This document shows positions 52,909-62,290 of a stretch of DNA of 64,000 bases, in pieces. Position 1 is the first letter of the stretch. The number at the start of each line of letters is the position of its first letter. The notes beneath the pieces were generated by a model, which saw nothing but the letters and a program-made list of their open reading frames with translations, did not search any database and was not told the DNA's origin. The position numbers and the translations under genes are program-made. Source of the stretch: Bog-473 sp963721585 (GTDB taxonomy: Bacteria; Actinomycetota; Acidimicrobiia; Acidimicrobiales; RAAP-2); contig CAVRJN010000008.1 of the NCBI GenBank assembly GCA_963721585.1, positions 1,302,001-1,366,000 on the forward strand. The letters run 5' to 3'.

Positions 52909-53961
52909 ATGAAGGCATTGATCTACAAGGGTCCGGGCAACAAGGCCTGGGATGAGGTGCCCGATCCGAAGATCGAACAGCCGACCGACGTGATCGTGAA
53001 GATGGTGGCGACGACCATCTGCGGCACCGACCTCCACATCCTCAAGGGCGACGTCCCCGAGGTGGAGGTCGGCCGCATATTGGGGCACGAGGGGATCGGT
53101 GAGGTCACCGAGGTGGGTGAAGGAGTCACCCAACTGGCCGTGGGCGACCGAGTCATCCTGGCCTGCGTCAGTTCATGCGGGAAATGTTCGAACTGTCGCA
53201 AGGGCCTCTACAGCCACTGTCTCGACACCGAGGGCATGGCGGGAATCGGGTGGATCTTCGGGTACATGATCGATGGGACCCAGGCCGAATACGTCCGGGT
53301 CCCCTTCGCGGAGAACTCGGTCTACAAGGTTCCGGAAGGCATGAGTGATGCCGAGGGCATCCTGCTCTCGGACATTCTGCCAACCGGCTTCGAGATGGGC
53401 GTCCAGTACGGACACGTGGCCCCCGGCGATGTCGTCGCTGTGATCGGCTCTGGACCCGTGGGCCTGTCGGCCGTGATGACCGCACGGCTCTACGGGCCGT
53501 CGAAGGTCATTGCCATCGATCTGGACTCCTCCCGGCTGGCCCGGGCCGCCGATTTCGGCGCCACCAACACGATCAATTCGGGAGAGCCGGACTGGAAGGA
53601 GCAGGTTCTCGCACTCACGGACGGTTTGGGCGTCGATGTCGCCATTGAGGCCGTCGGGGTTCCCGAGACGTTCACGATGGCAACAGTCATTGTTCGCCCT
53701 GGCGGCAACGTCGCCAACATCGGCGTGCACGGCAAGTCGGTCGACCTCGCCCTCAATGAGCTGTGGATCCAGAACATCGATATCTCCATGGGCCTGGTCA
53801 ACACGAACACACTCGGGATGCTGCTCAAGCTCGTTGCCGAGCACAAGCTCCCAGCCGAGAAGTTCGTCACCCATGAGTTCTCATTCGACCAGATGCTCGA
53901 GGCGTACGACGTCTTCGCTCATGCAGCGGAGCACGACGCGCTCAAGGTTCTCATCCACTAG
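52909..53961 (+). CDS. Zinc-dependent alcohol dehydrogenase
   Basis: A 350-residue medium-chain dehydrogenase. Catalytic zinc ligands are in TTICGTDLHI and GHEGIGEV; the structural zinc cysteines are CGKCSNCRKGLYSHC; the NAD fold has VIGSGPVGLSA. ATG at 52909 follows GGGAGGTCC. With phosphoketolase and CoA-transferase it could reduce acetaldehyde, or another aldehyde, to regenerate NAD. Exact substrate unknown. Confidence 0.9.
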   Translation: MKALIYKGPGNKAWDEVPDPKIEQPTDVIVKMVATTICGTDLHILKGDVPEVEVGRILGHEGIGEVTEVGEGVTQLAVGDRVILACVSSCGKCSNCRKGLYSHCLDTEGMAGIGWIFGYMIDGTQAEYVRVPFAENSVYKVPEGMSDAEGILLSDILPTGFEMGVQYGHVAPGDVVAVIGSGPVGLSAVMTARLYGPSKVIAIDLDSSRLARAADFGATNTINSGEPDWKEQVLALTDGLGVDVAIEAVGVPETFTMATVIVRPGGNVANIGVHGKSVDLALNELWIQNIDISMGLVNTNTLGMLLKLVAEHKLPAEKFVTHEFSFDQMLEAYDVFAHAAEHDALKVLIH

Positions 53962-54201
53962 AGAATGCGCCACCGGCACCGGTTCGGCGTATGTCATGGT
54001 CGATGGCCATCGGCGACTGCAGGACGATCTGCCCCTTGTCATGAACGATGACCTCCCCGTCCGGTCCACCTGGCCGGGAGTTAGCCTTGAACCACCTGAG
54101 TCTGTTCATACGCCGTTTCAGAGCGAGCGACCTTGTCGGCACCTACACCGCGCAAGAAGCACGACGCCCCGTGCTCAGCCTTCGTCTGCCGCAATCGGCG
54201 A

Positions 54202-54856
54202 TCAGGAGGCCTCGTGGGGCAGTTGTGCAGCGAGACCCTCTAGCAGACGACGACGCTCGAGCAACGATTCTCGCACGATCGGATCGTCCGTAGTGGCCAA
54301 CTTCGAGTTGACATCCCAATGTGCCGACAGCAAGGTGGAGGCCAGCTCCGCGGCGCCCTCTGGCGTGAGACGCAGGTTGCTGGCTCGATCTCCCTTCGTT
54401 TCGGGATCGTCAATCGGGAGTTCACCTCCTTCACTCCAAAGATCGGGTTCGACTGCGCGACCGGTCACTTTGAACGGGACGATCTCGAACACTCGGACGC
54501 CCGGCATGGCGACCATCGGGGTGGGGAGATTGGCACCGAGCCGTCCAACATCGTCGTACGGGACCACACGGGCGACTCCTTCGACCACAACACTCCAGCC
54601 ACTGCGCTCAGATGCCACTGCCTGATCCGTCTCGAAGGTCACTGCAGAGCCGTCAAGGTGGAACGCGGCCCAACCTGTCCCGAGACGAATGACGACTCCG
54701 CCCTCGACCACTGTGAAATTCACGGGAATCACGTGCGGCGAGACGTCACCATTGACCGCGATACGTCCGACACCACTGCCCGCGGCCATCGCGTGACAAG
54801 TGACGCCGGCATGCGTCCTCGCCAAGTACGACTGATCCTCGCTGGTCGAGCTCCAC
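54202..54856 (-). CDS. PNPOx-like flavin-binding protein, frameshifted
   Basis: A split-barrel flavoprotein of about 217 residues if one extra base in the CCC run at 54779-54781 is ignored. GTG at 54856 behind AAGGGAGGCAAAA opens VELDQRGSVVLGEDACRRHL; the second frame gives GSGVGRIAVNGDVSPHVIPVNF and SERSGWSVVVEGVAR, as in the family. A helical C-terminal extension (RLTPEGAAELASTLL..) follows. No box seen upstream. Confidence 0.75.
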
Positions 54857-54932
54857 TTTTGCCTCCCTTGCGCTCAGTTTGCGGTAATCAGGCGATCATG
54901 CTGCCCCAATGACCGATGAGGGCAGATGCCCT

Positions 54933-55377
54933 TCACCGCACCACGATCGTGTTGCAGGGAGCGTGGTGCAGGACGAACTGGGAGACAGATCCCAAGAAGA
55001 TCCCGGCAACCTCGGAATGACCACGCGTGCCAACCACGAGAGCCGTCGCTCCTTTGCTGAGTCGAGCGAGCGCCGGACCAGGGACGTCGAGCACTGTCTC
55101 GCCCTTGACGACAACGGTGGGCTCGAGCTCCTCTGCTCTGCTGGATGGCGTCCGAAACCACGGCCTGGGCGGAATCACGGATCAGGCCACCTTGAACGAC
55201 GATGCCTCCCTCCGCAGGGATCTCGTGATACGCACTGACCACGAGGAGCGGCAGGTCGTACCGGGCGGCCTGCTCCGCGGCGAACTCGAGGGCACGGGTG
55301 GCGCATGCCGATCCATCAACGCCCACGACAATCAGACGTTCGTCTGTGCTCTGGACGGCCGAGTCATTCGATCCCAT
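54933..55377 (-). CDS. Universal stress protein, frameshifted
   Basis: About 147 residues after removing one base near 55131-55142. The first frame gives LIVVGVDGSACATRALEF up to DAIQQS; the second resumes AEELEPTVVVKGETV and the ATP loop TRGHSEVAGIFLGSVSQF. Length and order are then normal for Usp. Tandem boxes lie about 70 bases upstream. Confidence 0.82.
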
Positions 55378-55442
55378 GGCGACCTCCTCGGGGTTCTCGG
55401 GTGCAACTCCTCCATCGTCCCTGTTCAGAAGCTATCCGCCTA

Positions 55443-55478
55443 GGGAGGAAGGTCCTTAGGACCAAGGACGGGAGTCCC
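55443..55478. promoter_or_regulatory. Tandem DosR-type boxes, usp promoter
   Basis: GGGAGGAAGGTCCT (55443-55456) and AGGACGGGAGTCCC (55465-55478), centres 22 bp apart. The first is nearly the same sequence as the box at 56915. Confidence 0.72.
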
Positions 55479-55627
55479 CGACCTTCCGGTCGACTCCCTC
55501 GCAACGTCGTCGTTGGCGATGTATCGGGCAATACCCAGGAGCAGCCGAGAGCAGATTCAGGAGCGCACTTCGGCCGTCGATCGTAGGCATCCACAATGCC
55601 GGCACCATGGCGAACTGGCCGGTCAAC

Positions 55628-56096
55628 TCAGCGGACGATCGTAGTGGTGCAGTGCGCGTGATGGAGCACGTATTCCGAGACTGACCCGAGGACGGCGCCG
55701 ACGATGTGCCCGCGTCCTCGGGTCCCGACCACGAGTCCCGAGGCACCCTCACTCATCTCGGACAGCACAGGACCCGCTACTCCGTAGAGGAGCTTCGCCC
55801 TTCGCCGGCAGCATAGGGTGCACCTCGTGTACTGCCTCTAAGCCCTGACGAACGACGGACTCAGCCCCCTCCTGGTCGAAACCCGTCGTGAATCCGTAGC
55901 CCGGTAGTCCGTTGTACACGGTGACAACCTGCAGGATCGATCCGGTGAGGGCCGCATGGTTCCCGGCGTACTCCAGTGCTCTCAACGAGCAAGGGGATCC
56001 GTCGACCCCTACGACAATGCGCAATTCTCCGGTTGCCTGTGGCCGAAGTGACGGCGCCGTTGTGTCGTGTCGCTCACGATCACTGTCCCTTCGCAA
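55628..56096 (-). CDS. Universal stress protein, frameshifted
   Basis: About 155 residues once one base near 55785-55790 is dropped. The first frame has LRIVVGVDGSPCSLRALEYA and ends LPAKGEA; the second carries YGVAGPVLSEMSEGASGLVV and the ATP loop TRGRGHIVGAVLGSVSEY. The start is uncertain (TTG 56096). No clear box upstream. Confidence 0.78.
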
Positions 56097-56255
56097 TTCC
56101 GACGAATACTTCTCTCCCCACGCCGATGAGTCCAGGGAGCCAACTCGGCACCCCCCGCCTGTGAGCTCTTGATGGAGATTGTCATGCCCGCACCTGAAAG
56201 GAGATCTATTGAGTCAGTCGATGACTTCCGCCGGTTACGGCCCGTCGCTGCTACG

Positions 56256-56601
56256 TCAGCTTCGCGAGATGACGGCCTGGACTGCGTCAAAGGCCTCATC
56301 CACATCGTGGAGGAACTCGTGCAGGCCCTGGCGCAACGTGTTGGCTGAGCCGACAGCGTCCTCGTATGCGACGCGCAGCTTCGAAGCGGCAACGTGGTTC
56401 ACGTTCCGCGCCAACTCGAGCTGCTTTTCCGCTTCCTCACGGAGGTCGAGCTTCGCCAGGTCCACCTGGACTCGGAGCTCGTCGATCCGCGTCTTCCAGG
56501 CATCGAGCCTTTGCATGACCTCGTTTACCCGGACCATGTCGTCCGGAATTGACCTGGTCATCCGCGGTCGTACTTCCCGTACTGCTGGCAGTCGTGGACA
56601 T
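56256..56601 (-). CDS. Coiled-coil protein, frameshifted, function unknown
   Basis: ATG at 56601 with AAGGAGG at ideal spacing opens MSTTASSTGSTTADDQVNS; dropping one G near 56543-56546 joins it to DDMVRVNEVMQRLDAWKTRI, a long helix rich in Glu, Leu and Arg with coiled-coil heptads. About 114 residues. Downstream of the SLSPY protein 2 gene and probably in its transcript. Not recognised. Confidence 0.6.
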
Positions 56602-56697
56602 CTCTTCATCCTCCTTGTGTGTGGTGCTGGGTTGCGTCGTAGGACTTCGTCAGCGCAACATCGGCCGCCGCTCACGACCGTACTGATCTTTGGAAAC

Positions 56698-56844
56698 TCA
56701 GCGCCCAGCGTTCTTCTGGACGCCTCGCGCGCGTCGAATCTCTGTGAGGGTGGGGGCTATCTCATCGAGAACGTAGGGGCTCAACGACGGCCGCCCCGTT
56801 CGCAAGCTCGTCACCTTGGGCTTGGAACTGTTCGCTTCATGCAT
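56698..56844 (-). CDS. SLSPY small protein 2 (48 residues)
   Basis: ATG at 56844 follows GAAAGGAATCCGTG. A basic N-terminus precedes RTGRPSLSPYVLDEIA and a TLTEIRRARG helix. It shares 15 of 26 residues with the 49-residue protein at 47138-47287. Tandem boxes lie 70-106 bases upstream. No known family recognised; the shared promoter type and motif argue that both are real genes. Confidence 0.68.
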   Translation of the reverse strand: MHEANSSKPKVTSLRTGRPSLSPYVLDEIAPTLTEIRRARGVQKNAGR

Positions 56845-56914
56845 CACGGATTCCTTTCAGTCGGGGAAAACCGACGACGCCTCCATTGGACCCCGACTGA
56901 CCATCGCGAAACTA

Positions 56915-56950
56915 GGGAGGAAGGCCCCGTGGACCCGGGACCTTGGTCCT
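56915..56950. promoter_or_regulatory. Tandem DosR-type boxes, SLSPY protein 2 promoter
   Basis: GGGAGGAAGGCCCC (56915-56928) and GGGACCTTGGTCCT (56937-56950), centres 22 bp apart, facing the minus-strand small protein gene. Confidence 0.78.
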
Positions 56951-56999
56951 TCCACCGAGGCCTGCGGTCGGCAACCACCCAACCCCGGCAGCCGGGCCC

Positions 57000-58451
57000 T
57001 CAGCCGGGAACGAGCTTGGAGAACACGCTCTCGAGGTTGACCGATGCCGCCGCATGCGATGTGTCGATGACGACTGCCGACGGCCAAGGATCCATGCCCC
57101 TCTCCATCAGATCTCGCACAGCGATCGTTGCCTCAGAGACATCATCTCCGCGCGCAAGGCGCTGGCTGATGCGGTCGGCTCCGATCGAATCGTCACACGT
57201 ACAGCAAATGGAAAGAAGTTCGTTTCCTGTTTGTTCGGCGACCTGAGCTGCCATGGCGCGTTCCCCAGCGCTGATCCACGATGCGTCGAGAACCACCGAC
57301 TCCCCTTCCGCGAGGTGTTCCCGGGCGGAGCTGAGGAGCTCCTCGTACACGGCGGCCCGGGACTCTGCCGTGTAACGATCGCGGCCCAGTGATCGATGGT
57401 GCCGGTGCCGGACCTCGTCAGAGCGCACCAGCACCCACCCCGTCTCGCCGGCCAATCCTGCGGCAAGCGTGCTCTTCCCGGTTCCCGGCAGTCCGCCCAC
57501 AAGTACAAGTGCCGACCGGGCACTTCGGAGGTGTTTGAGGCTCAGGGCCTGGAGATCGGGCGCTGAATCCACAACAGCATCGCTCTGCGCCGAGCGAAGG
57601 CAGGCAACCTTGGCTCTCACATACGAGCGAAGGGCAATGTGAAAGTGCAAGAGCGAAGGCGGCAGTCGATGTCCCGAATGCCGCTCGTAGGCCTTCACGA
57701 ACATGGCAGCTGCATCTGCATGCCCGAGGCGCTCCAGATCCATTGCCAAGAAGGCAACGTCGCCACAGACATCGTCCCAGCGCAATCTGTCCGAGAATTC
57801 CAGACAGTCGAGAATGCGGATTCCGTCGTCGAGACAGTAGATGTCCGATGCTTGTAGGTCTCCGTGGCCGTCACAGACGTGCCCCTCCGCAACTCTGGCC
57901 TCCAGGAGTGTCCGGTGTGAGTGAAGCCAGAGCGCGACGAGAGCTCTGATCTCAGTCTCAACCCGGGGTTCCAGGGAGGAGTTGACGAGCCGCCTGACCT
58001 CCTCGAGATTTTCTTCCCATTTGAGCGCGAGTGCCGAAGGGGAGGCCGAGGCTGAGATCTCTGCAGACCGCGTTGCTGCTCCATGGAAGGAGGACAGGAC
58101 GGCCGCAAGGAGGTCAAGCCACACCTCCATGTCTTCATCCTCCTTGAGCAAGGAGGCCAGCTGGCGCTCCTCGGGGAGTGTGCGCATGACGACCATATGC
58201 TCCACCGGTCGGCCATCCATCACAAGGTCCGCCACCCCGAGGTACACATCGGGTGCCAGCCGTCGATTGAGATCGACCTCGCGGTGGCAGTCTGCGGCGC
58301 GAACGCTGCGATCCCTGAAGTCCAGAAAGTCGAAGTGGACGGGCTTGTGCATCTTGTAGACCTTGTCGCCGAAAAAGACCAGAACCGAAATGTGCGTCTC
58401 CACTACCCGTACTGGTGGAGGCGCCCAATTCGTTGGCTGCGTCATTGACAT
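57000..58451 (-). CDS. Aminoglycoside phosphotransferase-like / P-loop kinase fusion (Rv2004c-like)
   Basis: A 483-residue two-domain protein. The N-terminal part is an APH-fold kinase (KVYKMHKPVHFDFLDF, catalytic loop VCDGHGDLQASDIY, RWDDVCGDVAFLAMDL). The C-terminal 170 residues are a P-loop kinase (LVLVGGLPGTGKSTLAAGLA, VVLDASWIS). The same fusion occurs in M. tuberculosis Rv2004c, a DosR-regulon protein of unknown substrate. ATG 58451 or 58445 chosen because family homology begins there; the frame is open further upstream. Divergent from the MgtA-like gene across a box pair. Confidence 0.85.
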   Translation of the reverse strand: MSMTQPTNWAPPPVRVVETHISVLVFFGDKVYKMHKPVHFDFLDFRDRSVRAADCHREVDLNRRLAPDVYLGVADLVMDGRPVEHMVVMRTLPEERQLASLLKEDEDMEVWLDLLAAVLSSFHGAATRSAEISASASPSALALKWEENLEEVRRLVNSSLEPRVETEIRALVALWLHSHRTLLEARVAEGHVCDGHGDLQASDIYCLDDGIRILDCLEFSDRLRWDDVCGDVAFLAMDLERLGHADAAAMFVKAYERHSGHRLPPSLLHFHIALRSYVRAKVACLRSAQSDAVVDSAPDLQALSLKHLRSARSALVLVGGLPGTGKSTLAAGLAGETGWVLVRSDEVRHRHHRSLGRDRYTAESRAAVYEELLSSAREHLAEGESVVLDASWISAGERAMAAQVAEQTGNELLSICCTCDDSIGADRISQRLARGDDVSEATIAVRDLMERGMDPWPSAVVIDTSHAAASVNLESVFSKLVPG

Positions 58452-58577
58452 CTTGGCAACCGCATGCGGGCGATCCAATGGGGGATGAATGGTGGCCAGC
58501 CCCGTACGCTGAGCAATTCGCACCACATCTGGCTCAGCACCATTTGGAATGTACCGAACGCGAAGCGCCCTTGGACA

Positions 58578-58612
58578 GAGACGAAGGTCACGGTCGTCGG
58601 GACCTTGGTCCC
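58578..58612. promoter_or_regulatory. Tandem DosR-type boxes, kinase fusion / MgtA-like promoter
   Basis: GAGACGAAGGTCAC (58578-58591) and the near-ideal GGGACCTTGGTCCC (58599-58612), centres 21 bp apart, in the 370-base divergent region. They may serve both genes. Confidence 0.78.
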
Positions 58613-58820
58613 TAAGGAACCGGCAGGCACAGGGCTCACACTTGGCGGTATGACCCGGCTTGCTTGGTCGATGCAGCTGTTGACGCGCGGCGGAGCTCGT
58701 CGGCGTCCGGGTTGCCCTGAGTCGGTGAGGTCGCGGACTGCATGCTGCGTCTGAGCAGAGCACCAGGACGTTCATCGCTACCGGCCACCTGGTCGGGCTC
58801 CATGGGAAAGACATGACGCG

Positions 58821-61472
58821 ATGGCTGTGACCGCACGCTCCCCGGTCGACGAGCTCGATCTGGGTCAAGCTGCCCTGCTTTCGCCTGAAGAGGCTCTCAC
58901 CGCCCTCGACAGCCGGCTCGAGGGTCTCACGTCGGACGAGGTGGACGAGCGACTTCGCCGGTTTGGTTCAAATGCACTGGCCTTTCACCGCGTGCGCGCG
59001 ACGGCGGTTCTGCTTCGCCAGATCAAGAACCCGATTCTTCTCCTTCTGCTCGGTGCCGCACTCGTGTCGGGCCTTACCGGGGGTGGCACCAATGCCGTCA
59101 TCATCGCGGTGATCGTCCTGCTCAGCGTCGGCCTGGGCTTCTTCAACGAATACCGAGCCGCAATGGCCATGGCCTCTCTGCGGGCTCAGATTCGACAGGA
59201 GGCGGAGGTTCGGAGGAATGGCCAGACGTGCCGCGTACCCGTGACAGACCTCGTCCCAGGTGATGTCGTGGTCCTGCGTATCGGTGCCCTCGTTCCAGCC
59301 GACCTCCGCCTGCTCAGCGTCGACGAGTGCGAATGCGACGAGGGCATTCTGACCGGGGAGTCGATGCCAGCGGTAAAGTCCGCGGTGCCCTTCACCGGGC
59401 ACGAGCAACAAGACGAATCGGGCTGTGCCTTCATGGGAACGATCGTTCACGAAGGATCAGCCGTCGGGCTCGTGGTCCAGACCGGCGCCCGGACCGCTTT
59501 CGGGAAGATCGCGGCCGGTTTGTCCGAACATCAGGGTCGGACGGCATTCGAACTGGGGCTCTCGCGCTTCTCACGGTTCTTGTTCGGCGTGGCAGCGGTT
59601 CTCACCGCGTTCATCTTCATCGTCAACGTCGCGCTTTCGAGGCCACTCATCGAAGCGCTGCTCTTCTCCCTCGCAATAGCTGTCGGCATCGCGCCCGAGA
59701 TGATGCCGGCCATCGTGACCGTGAGCCTGTCGGCGGGGTCCAAGGCTCTGGCTGCGAAGAAGGTCCTCGTCAAACGCTTGGTGGCCATTGAGGACCTCGG
59801 CAATATCGAGATCCTCTTCACCGACAAGACGGGCACCCTCACCGAAGGCCAGATCACGTTCGAGCAGAGCCTCGATGCACTGGGCCAGCAGAGCAGCCGC
59901 CCCCTGTTGCTCGGACTCGTCTGCAACGAAGCTGCGATGACCGACCATGGCCCCGTGGGAGGGAACACGCTGGACCAGGCCCTGTGGTCCGCCCCCGCCG
60001 CCTCGAAAGCGGACATCGCCGACGAGGCCCCCCGCTACGTTCGAAAGGCGCTCCTTCCGTTCGACCACGAACGCCAACTGGCCTCCGTCTTGGTCCAGGA
60101 ACCAGACGGGAATCTCCTCGTAGTGGCAAAAGGAGCCCCTGAGGTCATCCTTCAGCGTTGCAGCGGCGTTCCCGACGGCGTCCAGCCGGCTCTGGAGGCA
60201 CTCTTTTCGAAAGGCGCCCGTGTGGTGGCCGTCGCGACCCGCACTGCCCAGGGTACAACGTTGCTGTCCGCAGGCGATGAACAGGGACTTGAGCTTGCGG
60301 GCTTCCTGACCTTCACCGACCGCCCCAAAGCCGATGCTGGAGAGTCCATCGCCCAACTCAGGCACCTCGGGGTGGACGTGAAGATCATCACCGGGGACAA
60401 CGGGCTCGTCGCGACCAAGGTGTGTTCTGACATCGGGGTCGAATGTGCCGGAGTGCTGTCCGGCCCGGAGGTCGAGGCGCTCGACGACGATGGGCTCGAG
60501 GCGGCCATCTTGACCACGACGGTCTTCGCGCGGATCAAACCTGAGCAAAAGTCACGGATCATCAAGGTGGCCCGTCGGACGGGAAAAGACGTGGCGTACC
60601 TCGGTGACGGGGTGAACGACGCCGTGGCGCTGCATCACGCAGACGTCGGCATTTCGGTGGACTCTGGAACTGATGTGGCCAAGGACGCCGCCGATGTGGT
60701 GCTCCTCGACAAGGATCTCAGCGTGCTGGCGGACGGCGTCGTCGAGGGGCGCCGCATCTTCAACAACACCATGAAGTATGTGCTCATGGCGACGTCCTCG
60801 AACTTCGGCAACATGTTCAGTGCTGCCGGCGCCTCCGTGTTTCTCACGTTTCTCCCGATGCTGCCATCACAGATTCTTCTCAACAACCTGCTCTACAACA
60901 CGGGGCAGCTGGTGATCCCAACCGATCGGGTGGACCCCGAGGCCCTGGCTCGCCCGGCAGCATGGGACATGGTGTTCATCCGTCGATTCATGTCGGTGTT
61001 CGGTCCCGTGAGCTCCATCTTCGACTTTCTGACCTTCTGGGTCATGCTCTCGGTCCTTCACGCCGGTCACGTCGAATTCCGCACGGGTTGGTTCGTGGAG
61101 TCGATCGCCACGCAGACTTTGGTGATCTATGTGATCAGGACTCGGCGGGTCCCGTTTTTCAAGAGCACGCCCAGTTGGCCAATGCTGGTTGTGCCGACAG
61201 GAGCAGCCCTCGTCGGAGCCGTGCTCCCGTACACCGGCCTGGCCCACCTTCTCGGTTTCACGCCGCTCCCGACGACCTTCTTCCTCCTGCTCTTCGGAAT
61301 GGTCGTGGTCTATCTCGTGCTCGTCGAGATCGCCAAGACGCGGTTCTACCGAATCCCGCACGTACAGTCCCCCCGTATCGCAACGAGCCAGTCGGCCCGA
61401 TTGGAGCGACGGATCAGGCGCAGGGTCTCGCGGTTCGTGCACTTTGTCGACCCGGAGGGAAATCACTCCTGA
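58821..61472 (+). CDS. P-type ATPase, MgtA-like (P3B)
   Basis: An 883-residue cation-transporting ATPase. Actuator ILTGESMPAVKS, phosphorylation site LFTDKTGTLTEG, nucleotide-domain KGAPE, and hinge GDGVNDAVALHHADVG are intact. The membrane segment SSNFGNMFSAAGASVFLTFLPMLPSQILLNNLLYN follows the MgtA-type pattern, suggesting Mg2+ uptake. M. tuberculosis CtpF, another P-type ATPase, is DosR-controlled. Ion specificity is inferred. Confidence 0.9.
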   Translation: MAVTARSPVDELDLGQAALLSPEEALTALDSRLEGLTSDEVDERLRRFGSNALAFHRVRATAVLLRQIKNPILLLLLGAALVSGLTGGGTNAVIIAVIVLLSVGLGFFNEYRAAMAMASLRAQIRQEAEVRRNGQTCRVPVTDLVPGDVVVLRIGALVPADLRLLSVDECECDEGILTGESMPAVKSAVPFTGHEQQDESGCAFMGTIVHEGSAVGLVVQTGARTAFGKIAAGLSEHQGRTAFELGLSRFSRFLFGVAAVLTAFIFIVNVALSRPLIEALLFSLAIAVGIAPEMMPAIVTVSLSAGSKALAAKKVLVKRLVAIEDLGNIEILFTDKTGTLTEGQITFEQSLDALGQQSSRPLLLGLVCNEAAMTDHGPVGGNTLDQALWSAPAASKADIADEAPRYVRKALLPFDHERQLASVLVQEPDGNLLVVAKGAPEVILQRCSGVPDGVQPALEALFSKGARVVAVATRTAQGTTLLSAGDEQGLELAGFLTFTDRPKADAGESIAQLRHLGVDVKIITGDNGLVATKVCSDIGVECAGVLSGPEVEALDDDGLEAAILTTTVFARIKPEQKSRIIKVARRTGKDVAYLGDGVNDAVALHHADVGISVDSGTDVAKDAADVVLLDKDLSVLADGVVEGRRIFNNTMKYVLMATSSNFGNMFSAAGASVFLTFLPMLPSQILLNNLLYNTGQLVIPTDRVDPEALARPAAWDMVFIRRFMSVFGPVSSIFDFLTFWVMLSVLHAGHVEFRTGWFVESIATQTLVIYVIRTRRVPFFKSTPSWPMLVVPTGAALVGAVLPYTGLAHLLGFTPLPTTFFLLLFGMVVVYLVLVEIAKTRFYRIPHVQSPRIATSQSARLERRIRRRVSRFVHFVDPEGNHS

Positions 61473-61522
61473 GCGGGGTGACCCGGCTCCCCGTTCGATC
61501 GGATCACCCGACTCACGCACAA

Positions 61523-61559
61523 GGGACTCTCGACCTCGCACGCTCGGGACCAACGTCCC
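61523..61559. promoter_or_regulatory. Tandem DosR-type boxes, acetyltransferase operon promoter
   Basis: GGGACTCTCGACCT (61523-61536) and GGGACCAACGTCCC (61546-61559), centres 23 bp apart, upstream of the GNAT-deacetylase-usp operon. Confidence 0.75.
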
Positions 61560-61615
61560 TACCCGAGGCGATCCCCATCGACGACCATGAAGTATGCCCC
61601 CGGGGACGCGTCTGA

Positions 61616-62290
61616 GTGACGTCTTGGTCAAGGTGGCGCGGTGACGCGGCCGTGACAATGTGCGTACCGACGTTTCCGCCGAACTATCCAGGGGATCTTG
61701 GGGCTCTGGTTGTCCTGTCAGACGGCACGCGGTGCAGTCTGCGTCCGATCCGACCTGACGATGCCGGACGGCTGGTCGAATTCCACCAGCACCTTTCCCA
61801 GCGATCGACCTACTTGAGGTTCTTCACGGTTCATCCGACCCTTTCGCCGAAAGAGGTCGAGCGCTTCACCACCGTGGACTACGTGGACCGTTTGGCTCTA
61901 GTCGTCGAGACCGGCGGGAAACTCATCGCTGTCGGTCGGTTCGACCGGAATGCCGGCACATCTGACGCCGAGGTCGCTTTCATCGTGGCAGATGACTACC
62001 AGCACCACGGCCTCGCATCGCTGCTGCTCGACGAGCTTGCGCGGGCTGCGAGAGCCCGAGGCATCGACACATTCGTCGCCGAGACTCTCTGCGAGAACAA
62101 GGCCATGCTGGACGTGTTCCATCACTCGGGCTTCGACGTATCATCGAAGATCGACTATGGGACCGTCTGGCTGCGCTTCGGGATCGAAATGACTGAGTCG
62201 TACCGTGACGCCCTTGCCGCACACGACGAAACCCGGAACGTCAGGCGTCTCCCAGTGGTGGGGCCTGTCGGCGGTTCTGGCGAATGTTGA
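61616..62290 (+). CDS. GNAT acetyltransferase (Pat-type domain)
   Basis: A 224-residue GNAT protein: CSLRPIRPDDAGRLVEFHQHL, then AEVAFIVADDYQHHGLASLLLDELA, where QHHGLA fits the acetyl-CoA pyrophosphate loop. The domain resembles the catalytic part of Pat-type protein lysine acetyltransferases. Start uncertain (GTG 61616, or a start further in). Its stop overlaps the deacetylase start, so writer and eraser of acetyl groups are co-translated. Confidence 0.83.
   Translation: MTSWSRWRGDAAVTMCVPTFPPNYPGDLGALVVLSDGTRCSLRPIRPDDAGRLVEFHQHLSQRSTYLRFFTVHPTLSPKEVERFTTVDYVDRLALVVETGGKLIAVGRFDRNAGTSDAEVAFIVADDYQHHGLASLLLDELARAARARGIDTFVAETLCENKAMLDVFHHSGFDVSSKIDYGTVWLRFGIEMTESYRDALAAHDETRNVRRLPVVGPVGGSGEC

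Noticed and set aside
56076..56089. Possible box ACGATCACTGTCCC at the 5' end of the usp at 56096
   Set aside because: Only one half-site is present and it lies inside the presumed coding region.
12043..61559. CRISPR-like interpretation of the repeated 14-mers
   Set aside because: Copies are scattered at promoters, not arrayed with uniform spacers, and no cas genes are present.
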